Notes under the pieces: model-generated
Database searches by the model: none
What the model was told of the DNA's origin: nothing
What the model saw: only the letters and a program-made list of their open reading frames with translations
Position numbers and translations under genes: made by a program
Source of the DNA: Streptomyces clavuligerus
GTDB taxonomy: Bacteria; Actinomycetota; Actinomycetes; Streptomycetales; Streptomycetaceae
Direction: 5' to 3'
Length of the DNA stretch: 64,000 nt
Assembly: GCF_005519465.1 (NCBI RefSeq)
Contig: NZ_CP027858.1
Location: forward strand, 5,691,001 to 5,755,000
Shown: in pieces, positions 1-8,394 of the stretch
Layout of the letters: the number at the start of each line of letters is the position of its first letter
Numbering within the stretch: the stretch's first letter is position 1

Positions 1-145
1 AGTGGTCCGTGAAACCCTCCAGGGAGAACCCGGCCAGGCCCTCGCCCCCGAGGACGACCCGGACCATGTGCGGGGTCAACCGCTCGGTGTGGACCACACG
101 CGCCTCGTAGGACGTCGGTGCCTTACGGGCCGGTCGTTCGGTCAC
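1..145 (-). CDS. Siderophore-interacting protein, N-terminal fragment
   Basis: Only the first 48 codons are inside the window; the gene runs off the left edge. The translated start reads VTERPARK, followed by RVVHTERLTPHMVRVVLGG, which matches the beginning of the FAD-binding domain of the ViuB/SIP family. These flavoproteins reduce ferric siderophores in the cytoplasm to release iron. The GTG start at 145 has a GGGGAG ribosome site 6-7 nt upstream, and an iron box lies about 30 nt further upstream, consistent with iron-repressed expression. Family assignment rests on a short segment, so substrate and exact subfamily cannot be judged. Confidence 0.8.
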   Translation of the reverse strand, partial: MTERPARKAPTSYEARVVHTERLTPHMVRVVLGGEGLAGFSLEGFTDH

Positions 146-175
146 GGCGGTCTCCCCTGGGCTCAGTAATCATGC

Positions 176-194
176 TTAGGCAAGCCTAAGTTAA
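176..194 (-). promoter_or_regulatory. Iron box (IdeR/DmdR operator)
   Basis: The 19 bp agree at 14 positions with the actinobacterial iron box TTAGGTTAGGCTAACCTAA and include the near-palindrome CTTAGGCAAGCCTAAG. It lies 31 nt upstream of the siderophore-interacting protein start on the minus strand, where an iron-loaded DtxR-family repressor would block transcription. Identity follows from the known consensus; binding itself is inferred. Confidence 0.8.
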
Positions 195-204
195 CACCCC
201 CCGG

Positions 205-290
205 TGTGGATCTCAGCCCGGGAAGCCCGGGAAAGGGCTGGGGAAAGGCCGGGAAAGCCCGGGACATCCGGGACGGACGGGTGAAAGGCA
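205..290. repeat. CCCGGGAAA-rich degenerate repeat
   Basis: The spacer between the iron-box promoter and the exonuclease stop codon has repeated CCCGGGAA / GCCGGGAAA words (about 5 imperfect copies of 9-12 bp). No ORF or hairpin terminator is convincing here; it resembles degenerate slippage-prone intergenic DNA. Confidence 0.45.
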
Positions 291-318
291 GACAGGTGAA
301 CGGGGCAGCGGAAAAGCC

Positions 319-1251
319 TCAGCCCCGCAGGGTCGTCAACAGCCGCTGGAGCGCCCCGCCGAGCCCCCAGCGCTCGCCCAGCGCCGCCAGGGCCGCCGGG
401 TCGCGCGGCGCGGAGGGCAGCGCCGGGTCGAAGGGCGGCAGCGGCGCGTCCGTGGCCACCCGGACCACCTTCGGCGCGACCGCCACATACCCCCGGGCCT
501 CGTCCAGCCGCCTGCGCTGCGCCGGAGTCAGCCGGGACGCCGGATCGTCCACGGCGGCCATGATCCCGGCCAGATCGCCGAACGCGTCCAGCAGCTTCGC
601 CGCCGTCTTCTCGCCGATGCCCGGCACCCCCGGGAGCCCGTCGCTCGGATCGCCCCGCAGCAGCGCCAGATCGGCGTAGCCGGGGCCGTCCACGCCGTAC
701 CTCTCCCGCAGCCAGCCCTCGTCGGTCGTCTGGAGCGTCCCCACGCCCTTCAGCGGATACAGCACCCGGCGCCCGCGCGCGTCGTCCACGAGCTGGAACA
801 GATCGCGGTCCCCGGTGACGATGTCGACCGGCCCGGTGGCCCGCGCCGTCAGGGTGCCGATCACGTCGTCCGCCTCGTAGCCGTCCGCGCCGACCCGGGC
901 GATGCCGAGCGCCTCCAGCACCTCGGCGATCACCGGCACCTGTGGCGTGAGCGTGTCCGGCGCCTCCTCCTCGTCGGGCCCCGCCTCCGTCTCGACCGCC
1001 ACCCGGTGCGCCTTGTACGAGGGGATCAGCTCCACCCGCCAGTGGGGCCGCCAGTCGTTGTCCCAGCAGGCGACCAGATCGTCGGGGCGGTGGTCCTGGA
1101 CCAGCCGCCCGATGAACTCCAGCAGCCCGCGCACGGCGTTGACGGGGGTGCCGTCCGGGGCCCTGACCGTGTCGGGGACCCCGAAGTAGGCCCGGAAGTA
1201 GAGGGAGGCGGTGTCGAGGAGCATCAGGCGTCGCGTCACACCCCCGATCAT
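319..1251 (-). CDS. 5'-3' exonuclease, PIN/FEN-like domain protein
   Basis: The 310-residue protein resembles the stand-alone 5'-nuclease domain of DNA polymerase I. It has the N-terminal acidic motif LLDTASLYFRAYFG, the helical arch region IPSYKAHR, the metal-site motifs YEADDVIG and TGDRDLF, then DPSDGLPGVPGIGEKTA, which is the helix-hairpin-helix DNA-binding segment. Such proteins remove flaps or RNA primers in replication and repair and occur in actinobacteria beside a full PolI. ATG at 1251 was chosen; a GTG four codons later (1239) is a possible alternative because neither has a strong ribosome site. It is monocistronic, divergent from the betaine transporter genes. Confidence 0.85.
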   Translation of the reverse strand: MIGGVTRRLMLLDTASLYFRAYFGVPDTVRAPDGTPVNAVRGLLEFIGRLVQDHRPDDLVACWDNDWRPHWRVELIPSYKAHRVAVETEAGPDEEEAPDTLTPQVPVIAEVLEALGIARVGADGYEADDVIGTLTARATGPVDIVTGDRDLFQLVDDARGRRVLYPLKGVGTLQTTDEGWLRERYGVDGPGYADLALLRGDPSDGLPGVPGIGEKTAAKLLDAFGDLAGIMAAVDDPASRLTPAQRRRLDEARGYVAVAPKVVRVATDAPLPPFDPALPSAPRDPAALAALGERWGLGGALQRLLTTLRG

Positions 1252-1470
1252 GCCGCACACCACCGACAGCCACCCCGGCACACCCGGACGGAACGTGAGC
1301 TGGGTCACTCTTCCGTTTGGTCCCGGCCGCCCGGGGCAGGCGCGGACCCGGAGCCGACCCCGTTGCCTGTTCAACGACTTGTCCCGGGGTGGCGCGGGCC
1401 GGTCCCGCCGGGCTCCACGGCCCGCCCGCCGGGGGTGGCGGACCGTCTCGTTCCAACGCGTGAGGTGTAT

Positions 1471-2610
1471 GTGTCCAGGCTCCAGGCCGAACACGTCTAC
1501 AAGGTGTTCGGCAGACGACCCGAGGAAGCGATCCCGAGGCTGGAAGGGGGTGCCGACCGCGAGGAACTGCGCGCAGACGGCACCACGGCGGCCGTGATCG
1601 ACGCCTCCTTCACCGTCGAGCCCGGACAGATCTTCGTCGTGATGGGGCTCTCCGGCTCCGGCAAGTCCACCCTGCTGCGCATGTTGAACGGGCTGCTCGC
1701 CCCCACCGCGGGCCGGGTCCTCTTCGACGGACAGGACCTCACCTCGCTCACCCCGGCCGAGCTGCGGGCCGTCCGCTCCAGGAAGATCAGCATGGTCTTC
1801 CAGCACTTCGCGCTCTTCCCCCACCGCAGCGTGCTGGAGAACGCCGGGTACGGCCTGGAGGTGCAGGGCGTCCCCCGCCCCGAGCGCGACCGCCGCGCCG
1901 CCGAGGCCCTGGCCCTGGCCGGTCTCGCGGGCTGGGAGGACTCCTGGCCCGACGAGCTGTCCGGCGGTATGCAGCAGCGCGTGGGCCTCGCCCGCGCGCT
2001 CGCCACCGACGCCGACCTGCTGCTCATGGACGAGTCCTTCAGCGCCCTCGACCCGCTGATCCGCCGGGACATGCAGGACCAGCTCCTCCAGCTCCAGCGG
2101 ACGCTCAAGAAGACGATCGTCTTCATCACCCACGACCTCAACGAGGCCATGCGGCTGGGCGACCGGATCGCCGTCATGAAGGACGGCCGGATCGTCCAGC
2201 TCGGCACCGCCGAGGACATCCTGGTGACCCCCGCGACCGACTATGTCGCCTCCTTCACCCAGGACGTCGACCGCTCCCGGGTGCTCACCGCCGGAGCGAT
2301 CATGGCCGACGCCGCCGGGTCCGCGCCCGACGAGGTGCTGGCCGCCGCGCCCGCCACGGTCCGGGCCGACACCCCGATCGTCGAGCTGTTCACCCCGTGC
2401 TCCGTCAGCGGCGCGCCCGTCGCGGTCGTGGACGAGGACGACGCCCTCATCGGCATCGTCCCGCGCGCCCGGCTGCTCGCCGTCCTGGGCGAGCCCATGC
2501 CCCCCGTGGAGCCGTCCCCGCCCACCGGCGGCACCACGGACACCGGCACCACCGGCAGCACCGCCACCACCACCGGCGACGCGGTGAAGGCGGTGGCCGG
2601 CCGTGCCTAG
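1471..2610 (+). CDS. proV: Glycine betaine/proline ABC transporter ATPase
   Basis: A 379-residue ProV/OpuAA-type ATPase. Walker A (GLSGSGKST, about residues 59-67), the Q-loop, the signature LSGGMQQR (about 165) and Walker B with LLLMDESFSALDP (about 187) are all present, followed by a CBS-like C-terminal regulatory region. The last 25 residues are Thr/Gly-rich and encoded by ACC-rich simple sequence. The GTG start has GAGGT five nt upstream. The stop overlaps the next gene's start by 8 nt, so the two are co-translated. Together they import compatible solutes (betaine or proline) for osmoprotection; exact substrate is not certain. Confidence 0.92.
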   Translation: MSRLQAEHVYKVFGRRPEEAIPRLEGGADREELRADGTTAAVIDASFTVEPGQIFVVMGLSGSGKSTLLRMLNGLLAPTAGRVLFDGQDLTSLTPAELRAVRSRKISMVFQHFALFPHRSVLENAGYGLEVQGVPRPERDRRAAEALALAGLAGWEDSWPDELSGGMQQRVGLARALATDADLLLMDESFSALDPLIRRDMQDQLLQLQRTLKKTIVFITHDLNEAMRLGDRIAVMKDGRIVQLGTAEDILVTPATDYVASFTQDVDRSRVLTAGAIMADAAGSAPDEVLAAAPATVRADTPIVELFTPCSVSGAPVAVVDEDDALIGIVPRARLLAVLGEPMPPVEPSPPTGGTTDTGTTGSTATTTGDAVKAVAGRA

Positions 2611-4399
2611 GATTCCCCTCGGCGAGTGGGTCGACCGCACCGTCGACGCCCTCCAGATCCGTCTCGAATGGCTCTTCGACGCCATCAGCGCGGTCGTCAC
2701 CGGTATGTACGACGCCGTCGACGCCGTGCTCTCCGCGCCCGAGCCGCTGCTCCTCGCGGGCATCCTCGCCGTCCTCGCCTGGTGGCTGCGCGGGCTGCTG
2801 GCCGGTGTCCTCTCCTTCGCGGGCCTCGCGCTGATCGACTCCGTCGAGCTGTGGGGGGAGGCCATGGCGACCCTCTCCCTGGTCCTGGTCTCCACCCTCT
2901 CCACGCTGGTCATCGCGGTGCCGCTGGGCGTCTGGGCCGCGCGCTCCCGCCGGGTCAGCGCGGTGGTCCGGCCGGTGCTGGACTTCATGCAGACCATGCC
3001 CGCGATGGTCTATCTGATCCCCGGGATCATCTTCTTCGGCGTCGGTGTGGTGCCGGGCATCATCGCCACGATCATCTTCGCGCTGCCGCCCGGGGTGCGC
3101 ATGACCGAGCTGGGCATCCGTCAGGTGGACGGGGAGCTGGTCGAGGCCGCCGAGGCGTTCGGCACCACCCCCCGCGACACCCTGCTGCGGGTCCAGCTCC
3201 CGCTGGCCGTCCCGACCATCATGGCCGGGGTCAACCAGGTGATCATGCTGGGCCTGTCCATGGTCGTCATCGCGGGCATGGTCGGCGGCGGCGGACTCGG
3301 CGGCGCGGTCTACCGCGCGATCGGCAACGTCGACATCGGCCTCGGCTTCGAGGCCGGCGTCTCCATCGTCATCCTCGCCATGTACCTCGACCGGATCACC
3401 GGCGAGCTGGGCCGTCAGGTCTCCCCGCTGGGCCGCCGCGCCGCCGCCCGGGCCGGTGCCGCGTCCGGCGGGCGCCGGATCTGGAACCACCGCCCCCAGC
3501 CCGTGTTCGCGGTCGTCGGCGTGGTCGTCCTCGCCCTGATCGCCGGGGGCATGAGCGTCTTCGGCGAGGACCGGGGCGGCGGGAGCGCCGGCGGCTCCGG
3601 CGTCGGCGAGGGCCGGAAGGTCACCATCGGCTACATCCCCTGGGACGAGGGCATCGCCTCCACCTACCTCTGGAAGGAGGTGCTGGAGCGGCGCGGCTTC
3701 ACCGTCCAGACCCAGCAGCTGGAGGCCGGGGCCCTCTACACCGGTCTCGCGGGCGGCCAGATCGACTTCCAGACCAACTCCTGGCTGCCGGTCACCCACG
3801 ACCAGTACTGGAAGAAGTACGGCGACCGGCTCGAAGACCTCGGCTCCTGGTACGGCCCCACCTCGCTGGAGCTGGCCGTGCCCGCCTATGTCGACGGCGT
3901 CGACTCGCTGGCCGACCTCAAGGGCCGCTCCGGCACCTTCAAGGGCCGCATCATCGGCATCGAGCCCAGCGCCGGGATGATGCGCCTGCTCAAGGAGGAG
4001 GTCCTGCCCGCGTACGGACTGGAGGACGAGTACGAGGTCGTCGACGGCTCCACGCCCGGCATGCTGGCCGAGCTGAAGCGCGCGTACCAGAAGAAGGAGC
4101 CCGTCCTCACCACCCTCTGGTCGCCGCACTGGGCCTACAGCTCCTACCCGCTGAAGAAGCTGGGCGACCCGAAGGAGGCGTGGGGCAGCGGCGACATGGT
4201 CCACACCCTCGCCCGCAAGGGGTTCTCCTCCGACCACCCGGAGATCGGAGCCTGGCTGAAGGACTTCAAGTTGACCGAAAAGCAGCTGACCGGTCTGGAA
4301 GCCGAGATCCAGCGGGCCGGAAAGGGTGAGGAACAGACCGCCGTCCGTACCTGGCTGAAGAAGAATCCGCAGGTCGAGGACGCCATGGCACCGCTCTAG
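2603..4399 (+). CDS. Betaine/proline ABC permease fused to substrate-binding domain
   Basis: A 598-residue fusion. The N-terminal half (about 1-285) is a ProW-type permease with several membrane segments and the EAA-loop region around AAEAFGTTPRDTLLRVQLP. After another membrane segment (about 298-315), residues 335-598 form an OpuAC/ProX-type binding domain beginning VTIGYIPWDEG and containing several Trp residues, as expected for the aromatic cage that binds quaternary amines. Fusion of ProW and ProX is known in actinobacteria and keeps the receptor tethered to the membrane. The GTG start overlaps the proV stop. A hairpin about 35 nt after the stop probably ends the operon. Confidence 0.92.
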   Translation: MPRIPLGEWVDRTVDALQIRLEWLFDAISAVVTGMYDAVDAVLSAPEPLLLAGILAVLAWWLRGLLAGVLSFAGLALIDSVELWGEAMATLSLVLVSTLSTLVIAVPLGVWAARSRRVSAVVRPVLDFMQTMPAMVYLIPGIIFFGVGVVPGIIATIIFALPPGVRMTELGIRQVDGELVEAAEAFGTTPRDTLLRVQLPLAVPTIMAGVNQVIMLGLSMVVIAGMVGGGGLGGAVYRAIGNVDIGLGFEAGVSIVILAMYLDRITGELGRQVSPLGRRAAARAGAASGGRRIWNHRPQPVFAVVGVVVLALIAGGMSVFGEDRGGGSAGGSGVGEGRKVTIGYIPWDEGIASTYLWKEVLERRGFTVQTQQLEAGALYTGLAGGQIDFQTNSWLPVTHDQYWKKYGDRLEDLGSWYGPTSLELAVPAYVDGVDSLADLKGRSGTFKGRIIGIEPSAGMMRLLKEEVLPAYGLEDEYEVVDGSTPGMLAELKRAYQKKEPVLTTLWSPHWAYSSYPLKKLGDPKEAWGSGDMVHTLARKGFSSDHPEIGAWLKDFKLTEKQLTGLEAEIQRAGKGEEQTAVRTWLKKNPQVEDAMAPL

Positions 4400-4433
4400 C
4401 CGACCCGGTGGCGCCCCCGGCGCCGTCACCCTC

Positions 4434-4478
4434 CGGAACGGGGTGGTTCTCGCCAGTGGCGGGGGCCGCCCCGTTCCG
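4434..4478 (+). terminator. Hairpin after betaine transporter operon
   Basis: CGGAACGGGG (4434-4443) pairs perfectly with CCCCGTTCCG (4469-4478) around a 25-nt loop. No U-tract follows. It lies 35 nt after the permease-binding fusion and ahead of the cupin regulator. Confidence 0.55.
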
Positions 4479-4575
4479 CTTCCCCTTCCGGCCCGTCCGC
4501 CGGACAATCGTATGCGCGCGGCCCGTGCCGGAAGCTGCGTATGGTGAGACAGGACCAGGAAGGGGAGCCCGGCGG

Positions 4576-5175
4576 ATGGAAGCGAAGGACGGCAAGGACC
4601 CGAAGGAGACCGAGCGTCTTCGGGTGGGCGCCGCCGTGCGCAGGCGCAGGCGGGCGCTGGATCTCACGCTCGCCGCCGTCTCCGAGCGGAGCGGCCTGTC
4701 CGTCCCCTTCCTCAGCCAGGTGGAGAACGAACGGGCCCGGCCCAGCATGCGGTCCCTGGAACGGGTCGCCGACGCGCTGGAGACCACGGCGGCCAAGCTG
4801 ATCGAGGCGTCCGACGCGGCCAGGACCGTCGCCGTCGTCCGCGCCGAGCCCCGCGCCGACGGCCTCCTCGGTGAGGAGCAGGACCCGCTGCCCCGGACCC
4901 GCCGACTGGTGCGCGGACGGCATCAGCTCGAAGCCCTGGAGTTCACCGGCGAGCACGACACCGACGGCGAGTTCCAGCACCGCAACGACGAGGTGATGTA
5001 CGTCGCCGACGGCGCGGTGGAGGTCGAGGCCGAGGGCCGCGCCTACCGTCTCGGCCCCGGGGACACCCTCTTCCTCTCCGGGGGAGTGCTGCACCGCTGG
5101 CGGGCGACCGTGCCCGAGACCCGGGTCGTCGTCGTCACCGTCGCCGACCACATCGAGACACCCCCGGACGCCTGA
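4576..5175 (+). CDS. XRE-family regulator with C-terminal cupin
   Basis: A 199-residue regulator with an N-terminal helix-turn-helix (about residues 12-70, including LAAVSERSGLSVPFLSQVENERARPS) and a C-terminal cupin_2 barrel (about 110-185: HRNDEVMYVADG, then LGPGDTLFLSGG). This architecture senses a small ligand in the cupin and is common among regulators of catabolism or stress genes. The ATG start is preceded by AGGGGAG with 8-nt spacing; longer in-frame extensions upstream lack a ribosome site. Three nt separate its stop from the next start, so the metal-receptor-like gene is almost certainly co-transcribed. The ligand is unknown. Confidence 0.85.
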   Translation: MEAKDGKDPKETERLRVGAAVRRRRRALDLTLAAVSERSGLSVPFLSQVENERARPSMRSLERVADALETTAAKLIEASDAARTVAVVRAEPRADGLLGEEQDPLPRTRRLVRGRHQLEALEFTGEHDTDGEFQHRNDEVMYVADGAVEVEAEGRAYRLGPGDTLFLSGGVLHRWRATVPETRVVVVTVADHIETPPDA

Positions 5176-5178
5176 GCG

Positions 5179-5961
5179 ATGGCGGCGGCGCGGGCGGCGC
5201 GGGTGGTCTCGCTGGTGCCCTCGCTCACCGAGGCCGTGGCCGTGACCGCCCCCGGGCTGCTCGTCGGCGTCACCGACTGGTGCGACCACCCCCCGGACCT
5301 CGACGCCGTACGGATCGGCGGCACCAAGAACCCCGATGTCGCCGCCGTCCTCCGGCTGCGGCCCGATCTGGTGATCGCGAACGAGGAGGAGAACCGGCCC
5401 GCGGACCTCGCGGCGCTGCGCGCCGGGGGCGCCGAGGTGCTGGTGACCGAGGTGCGCGGACTCGATCAGGCCATCGCCGAGCTGGAGCGGGTCCTCGTCG
5501 GCGGCCTGGGGCTCCCCCGCCCGCGCTGGCTGGACGAGGCGGCCCGCGCCTGGGCCGCCGTGCGGCCGCCCGCGGACGGCCCGGTCGCCGCCGTGGTGCC
5601 GGTGTGGCGGCGCCCCTGGATGGTCCTCGGCCGGGACACCTTCGCCGGGGACCTGCTGGCCCGGCTGGGGGTGCGGAACGTCTGCGCGGGGCACTCCGAG
5701 CGCTACCCCCGGGTGCCCCTGGCGGAGCTTCGCGCGTCCGGTGCGGCGCTGGTGGTGCTCCCCGACGAGCCCTACCGCTTCACCGCCGACGACGGCCCCG
5801 AGTCCTTCCCCGGTCTGCCCGCGGCCCTCGTCAGCGGCCGTCATCTCACCTGGTACGGGCCCTCACTCGCCGAGGCGCCCGCCGTCCTCGGCGCCGCGCT
5901 GGCCGGTGCGTTGGGCGGCCCGCTCACGGGCGGCGGCGACCAGGGCGCGCGCCACCCGTAG
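5179..5961 (+). CDS. Helical-backbone metal receptor-like protein (BtuF/periplasmic-binding fold), no signal peptide
   Basis: The 260-residue protein starts RVVSLVPSLTEAV and carries GVTDWCDHP and IGGTKNPDVAAVLRLRPDLVIA, hallmarks of the peripla_BP_2 fold used for vitamin B12 and chelated metals. There is no signal peptide or lipobox, so it is expected in the cytoplasm; such soluble homologues are frequent in actinobacteria and their role is unclear. It follows the cupin regulator by 3 nt. Its last 33 codons overlap the 3' end of the convergent gamma-glutamyl hydrolase gene on the opposite strand by 99 bp, which is unusual. Transport function should not be assumed. Confidence 0.75.
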   Translation: MAAARAARVVSLVPSLTEAVAVTAPGLLVGVTDWCDHPPDLDAVRIGGTKNPDVAAVLRLRPDLVIANEEENRPADLAALRAGGAEVLVTEVRGLDQAIAELERVLVGGLGLPRPRWLDEAARAWAAVRPPADGPVAAVVPVWRRPWMVLGRDTFAGDLLARLGVRNVCAGHSERYPRVPLAELRASGAALVVLPDEPYRFTADDGPESFPGLPAALVSGRHLTWYGPSLAEAPAVLGAALAGALGGPLTGGGDQGARHP

Positions 5962-6594
5962 GTCGTCGCCCATCTCCGGGTGCCACTGCACGCCCAGCAC
6001 CCAGCCGCCGTCCAGCTCCACGGCCTCCACCGTCCCGTCCTCGGCGTGGGCGCTCACGGTCAGTCCGGGCGCGAGCACCGCCACGGCCTGGTGGTGGTAG
6101 GTGGGGACGTCGGCGGCCTCGGGGACGAGAGCGGCGTAACGGGTGCCGGGCACCGGTTTGACGGTGTGCGTCCCCAGCACGCCCACACCCCCGGTGTGGC
6201 CGTCCAGATGCTGCTGGAGGGTGCCGCCCAGGGCGACGTTGAGCAGTTGCATGCCCCGGCAGATGCCGAGCAGCGGCACCCCCTGGGCGATCGCCGCGTG
6301 GATGAGCGCGCTCTCCCAGGTGTCCCGCTCCCGCGCGGGCGGCCCGGTACGGGGGTCCGGCGCGGCCCCGTACCGGACGGGGTCCACGTCCGCGCCGCCC
6401 GCGATCACCAGGGCGTCCAGCCGGGACACGGTCTGGGCGGCGTACTCGGCCGCGTCGGGCGGCAGCAGGAAGGCCGCGGCCCCGGCCCGCTGGACGTGGG
6501 TGTGATAGGCGGCGGGCAGCAGCGCGGCGCCCATGGACCACACACCCCAGGAGGCGTGGTCGAGATAGGTCGAGATACCGATCAGCGGCTTCAT
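5863..6594 (-). CDS. Class I glutamine amidotransferase-like gamma-glutamyl hydrolase (PuuD-like)
   Basis: A 243-residue peptidase C26 protein with GGADVDP, the nucleophile loop GICRGMQLLNV and the His-Glu pair in VQWHPEMGDD. In E. coli PuuD hydrolyses gamma-glutamyl-GABA in the gamma-glutamylated putrescine pathway. Here it is the second gene of an operon with an ethanolamine-type permease (2 nt between stop and start, with ribosome site GGAAGTG) and sits beside a GlnA4-type ligase, so the likely substrate is a gamma-glutamylated product of that ligase. Its 3' end overlaps the convergent metal-receptor gene. Confidence 0.87.
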   Translation of the reverse strand: MKPLIGISTYLDHASWGVWSMGAALLPAAYHTHVQRAGAAAFLLPPDAAEYAAQTVSRLDALVIAGGADVDPVRYGAAPDPRTGPPARERDTWESALIHAAIAQGVPLLGICRGMQLLNVALGGTLQQHLDGHTGGVGVLGTHTVKPVPGTRYAALVPEAADVPTYHHQAVAVLAPGLTVSAHAEDGTVEAVELDGGWVLGVQWHPEMGDDLRVARALVAAARERAAQRTGQRGAEDGGRLGE

Positions 6595-6596
6595 GG

Positions 6597-8090
6597 TCAC
6601 TTCCGTTCGAGTTCGGCCTCGGCCGCGGCGAGCGCCGCGAACTCCTCCTCGGGTGCCTGCGCGACCAGGCGGAACCGACTGTAGGTGGCGAAGTAGACGA
6701 TCGCGACGGCGTACACGGCCAGCGCGATCAGGGCCGCCTGACGGTCCACCAGGAAGGTCGCCACGAGCGCGGCGAGGGCGAGGACCAGGGCGACGGCGGA
6801 CGTGGCCGCGCCGCCGGGGGTGCGGTAGGGGCGGTGCAGTCCGGGTTCGCGGCGGCGCAGCACCAGATGGGAGAGGGCCATCAGGGCGTAGCTGATGGTC
6901 GCGCCGAAGACGGCGATGTTGAGCATGCGCGGACCGTCGCCGGTGGACGCGGCGAGGGCGAAGCCGATGGCGCCGGGGATCAGCAGCCCGAGGTAGGGCG
7001 ATCTGCGGCTGCTGGTGAGGGAGAGGAAACGGGGCAGGTATCCGGCCCGGGAGAGGGCGAAGAGCTGGCGGGAGCCCGCGTAGATGAGGGAGAAGAAGGA
7101 CGCGACGAGTCCGGCGAGGCCCGCGTAGTTGACGATCCGGCTCAGCGCGGTGGGCTCCCCGTCCGGCTGGAGCGCCTGGACGAGCGGGTCGCCGACGTCC
7201 TTGAGCGCGGCGGACCCGGCGGCGCCGGTCGCGGCGAGGAAGGTGATCAGGGCCAGCAGCGCGAGGATGCCGAGGGAGACGGCGAGCGCCCGGGGCAGGG
7301 AGCGGACGGGGTCCTTGGCCTCCTCGGCGGCGAGGGGGACGCCCTCGACCCCGAGGAAGAACCACATGCCGAAGGGGAACGCGGCCCAGATGCCGAGGAG
7401 TCCGTACGGCAGCCAGGAGCCGGAGCCGAAGGCGTCGGGGTCGGCGGGGATGTCGTTCAGCCGTCCCGCGTCGAACTCGGTGAACGCGCCGACGGCGAAG
7501 ACCAGCAGCGCGGCGACGGCGATCACGGTGACGACCAGGCTGAAGCGCAGGGCCTCGCCGACGCCCCAGAGGTGGATGCCGATGAAGACGGCGAAGCAGG
7601 CGAGGTAGACGGGCCAGCCGGACTCCAGGCCGAACAGGCCGAGGGACTCGACGTAGTCGCCGATGAAGATGGAGATCGCGGCGGGCGCGAGGATGTACTC
7701 GATGAGGATCGCGGTGCCGGTGAGGAAGCCGCCGAGGGGGCCCAGCGCCCGGCGGGCGAAGCCGTAGCCGCCGCCCGCGGTGGGCAGGATCGCCGACAGC
7801 TCGGCGAGGGCGAAGACCAGACAGGCGTACATCACGCCCATGAGGAGGGTGGCGATCGCCAGACCGCCGAAGCCCCCTTTGGCCAGGCCGGTGTTCCAGC
7901 CGGAGAAGTCGCCGGAGACGACGTAGGCGACGCCGAGTCCGGTGAGGAGCAGCCAGCCGGCGCTGCCGCGGCGCAGCGCGCGCCGCTGGAGGTAGTCGTC
8001 GCCGGGGTGCCGCGAGGGCGACGGCGACAGCGATGACGGTGCCGGGTCCGGGGACGGGGCAGGCGGCGGGGAGGTGGTTCCTTCGGCCAT
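6597..8090 (-). CDS. APC-superfamily permease, ethanolamine permease type
   Basis: A 497-residue protein with about 12 membrane segments, starting after a Pro/Ser-rich cytoplasmic tail (residues 1-40). The segment GWNTGLAKGGFGG followed by a hydrophobic helix, and ALAELSAILPTAGGGYGFARRALGP, match the ethanolamine permease branch of the amino acid-polyamine-organocation superfamily. It probably imports the amine handled by the adjacent gamma-glutamylation enzymes. The ATG has GGAG seven nt upstream. A -10-like TATACC (8117-8112) lies inside a perfect inverted repeat, which suggests repression by the neighbouring FadR-type regulator. Confidence 0.87.
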   Translation of the reverse strand: MAEGTTSPPPAPSPDPAPSSLSPSPSRHPGDDYLQRRALRRGSAGWLLLTGLGVAYVVSGDFSGWNTGLAKGGFGGLAIATLLMGVMYACLVFALAELSAILPTAGGGYGFARRALGPLGGFLTGTAILIEYILAPAAISIFIGDYVESLGLFGLESGWPVYLACFAVFIGIHLWGVGEALRFSLVVTVIAVAALLVFAVGAFTEFDAGRLNDIPADPDAFGSGSWLPYGLLGIWAAFPFGMWFFLGVEGVPLAAEEAKDPVRSLPRALAVSLGILALLALITFLAATGAAGSAALKDVGDPLVQALQPDGEPTALSRIVNYAGLAGLVASFFSLIYAGSRQLFALSRAGYLPRFLSLTSSRRSPYLGLLIPGAIGFALAASTGDGPRMLNIAVFGATISYALMALSHLVLRRREPGLHRPYRTPGGAATSAVALVLALAALVATFLVDRQAALIALAVYAVAIVYFATYSRFRLVAQAPEEEFAALAAAEAELERK

Positions 8091-8107
8091 GGGGCACTCC
8101 TGGCGTT

Positions 8108-8131
8108 CAAAGGTATAGGCGGACACCTTTG
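8108..8131. promoter_or_regulatory. Inverted repeat operator CAAAGGT-N10-ACCTTTG at permease promoter
   Basis: Seven-bp arms (8108-8114 and 8125-8131) are perfectly complementary around 10 nt. The repeat covers the predicted -10 of the permease operon. A second GGT-N10-ACC site with the same spacing lies in the regulator/ligase divergent promoter (9279-9300). The rest of the 304-nt gap up to 8394 is extremely GC-rich, with no supported gene or strong hairpin. Confidence 0.6.
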
Positions 8132-8394
8132 CGGCAGGAGCCGGTCCGGCGCAAGCCCCGGGGCACATCCGTCGTCCACCGCCGGGCCTGCGCGGACACG
8201 GGGACGGGGCGGGTCCCGGCGCGCGGGCGCCGCCCGGGGCCGGGTGCGGCGGCGGGGTGCGGCGCCGGGGCGGCATCCGGCCAGAGGCGCGGGGCGTGGT
8301 GCCGGGGCGGGTGGCACGGTTGCGCCGTCGGGCCGTGTGCCGGTGCGGCAGGGGCGCGGGGGCGGTCCCGCCGCCGGGGCGGGGGCGCGCCCCG

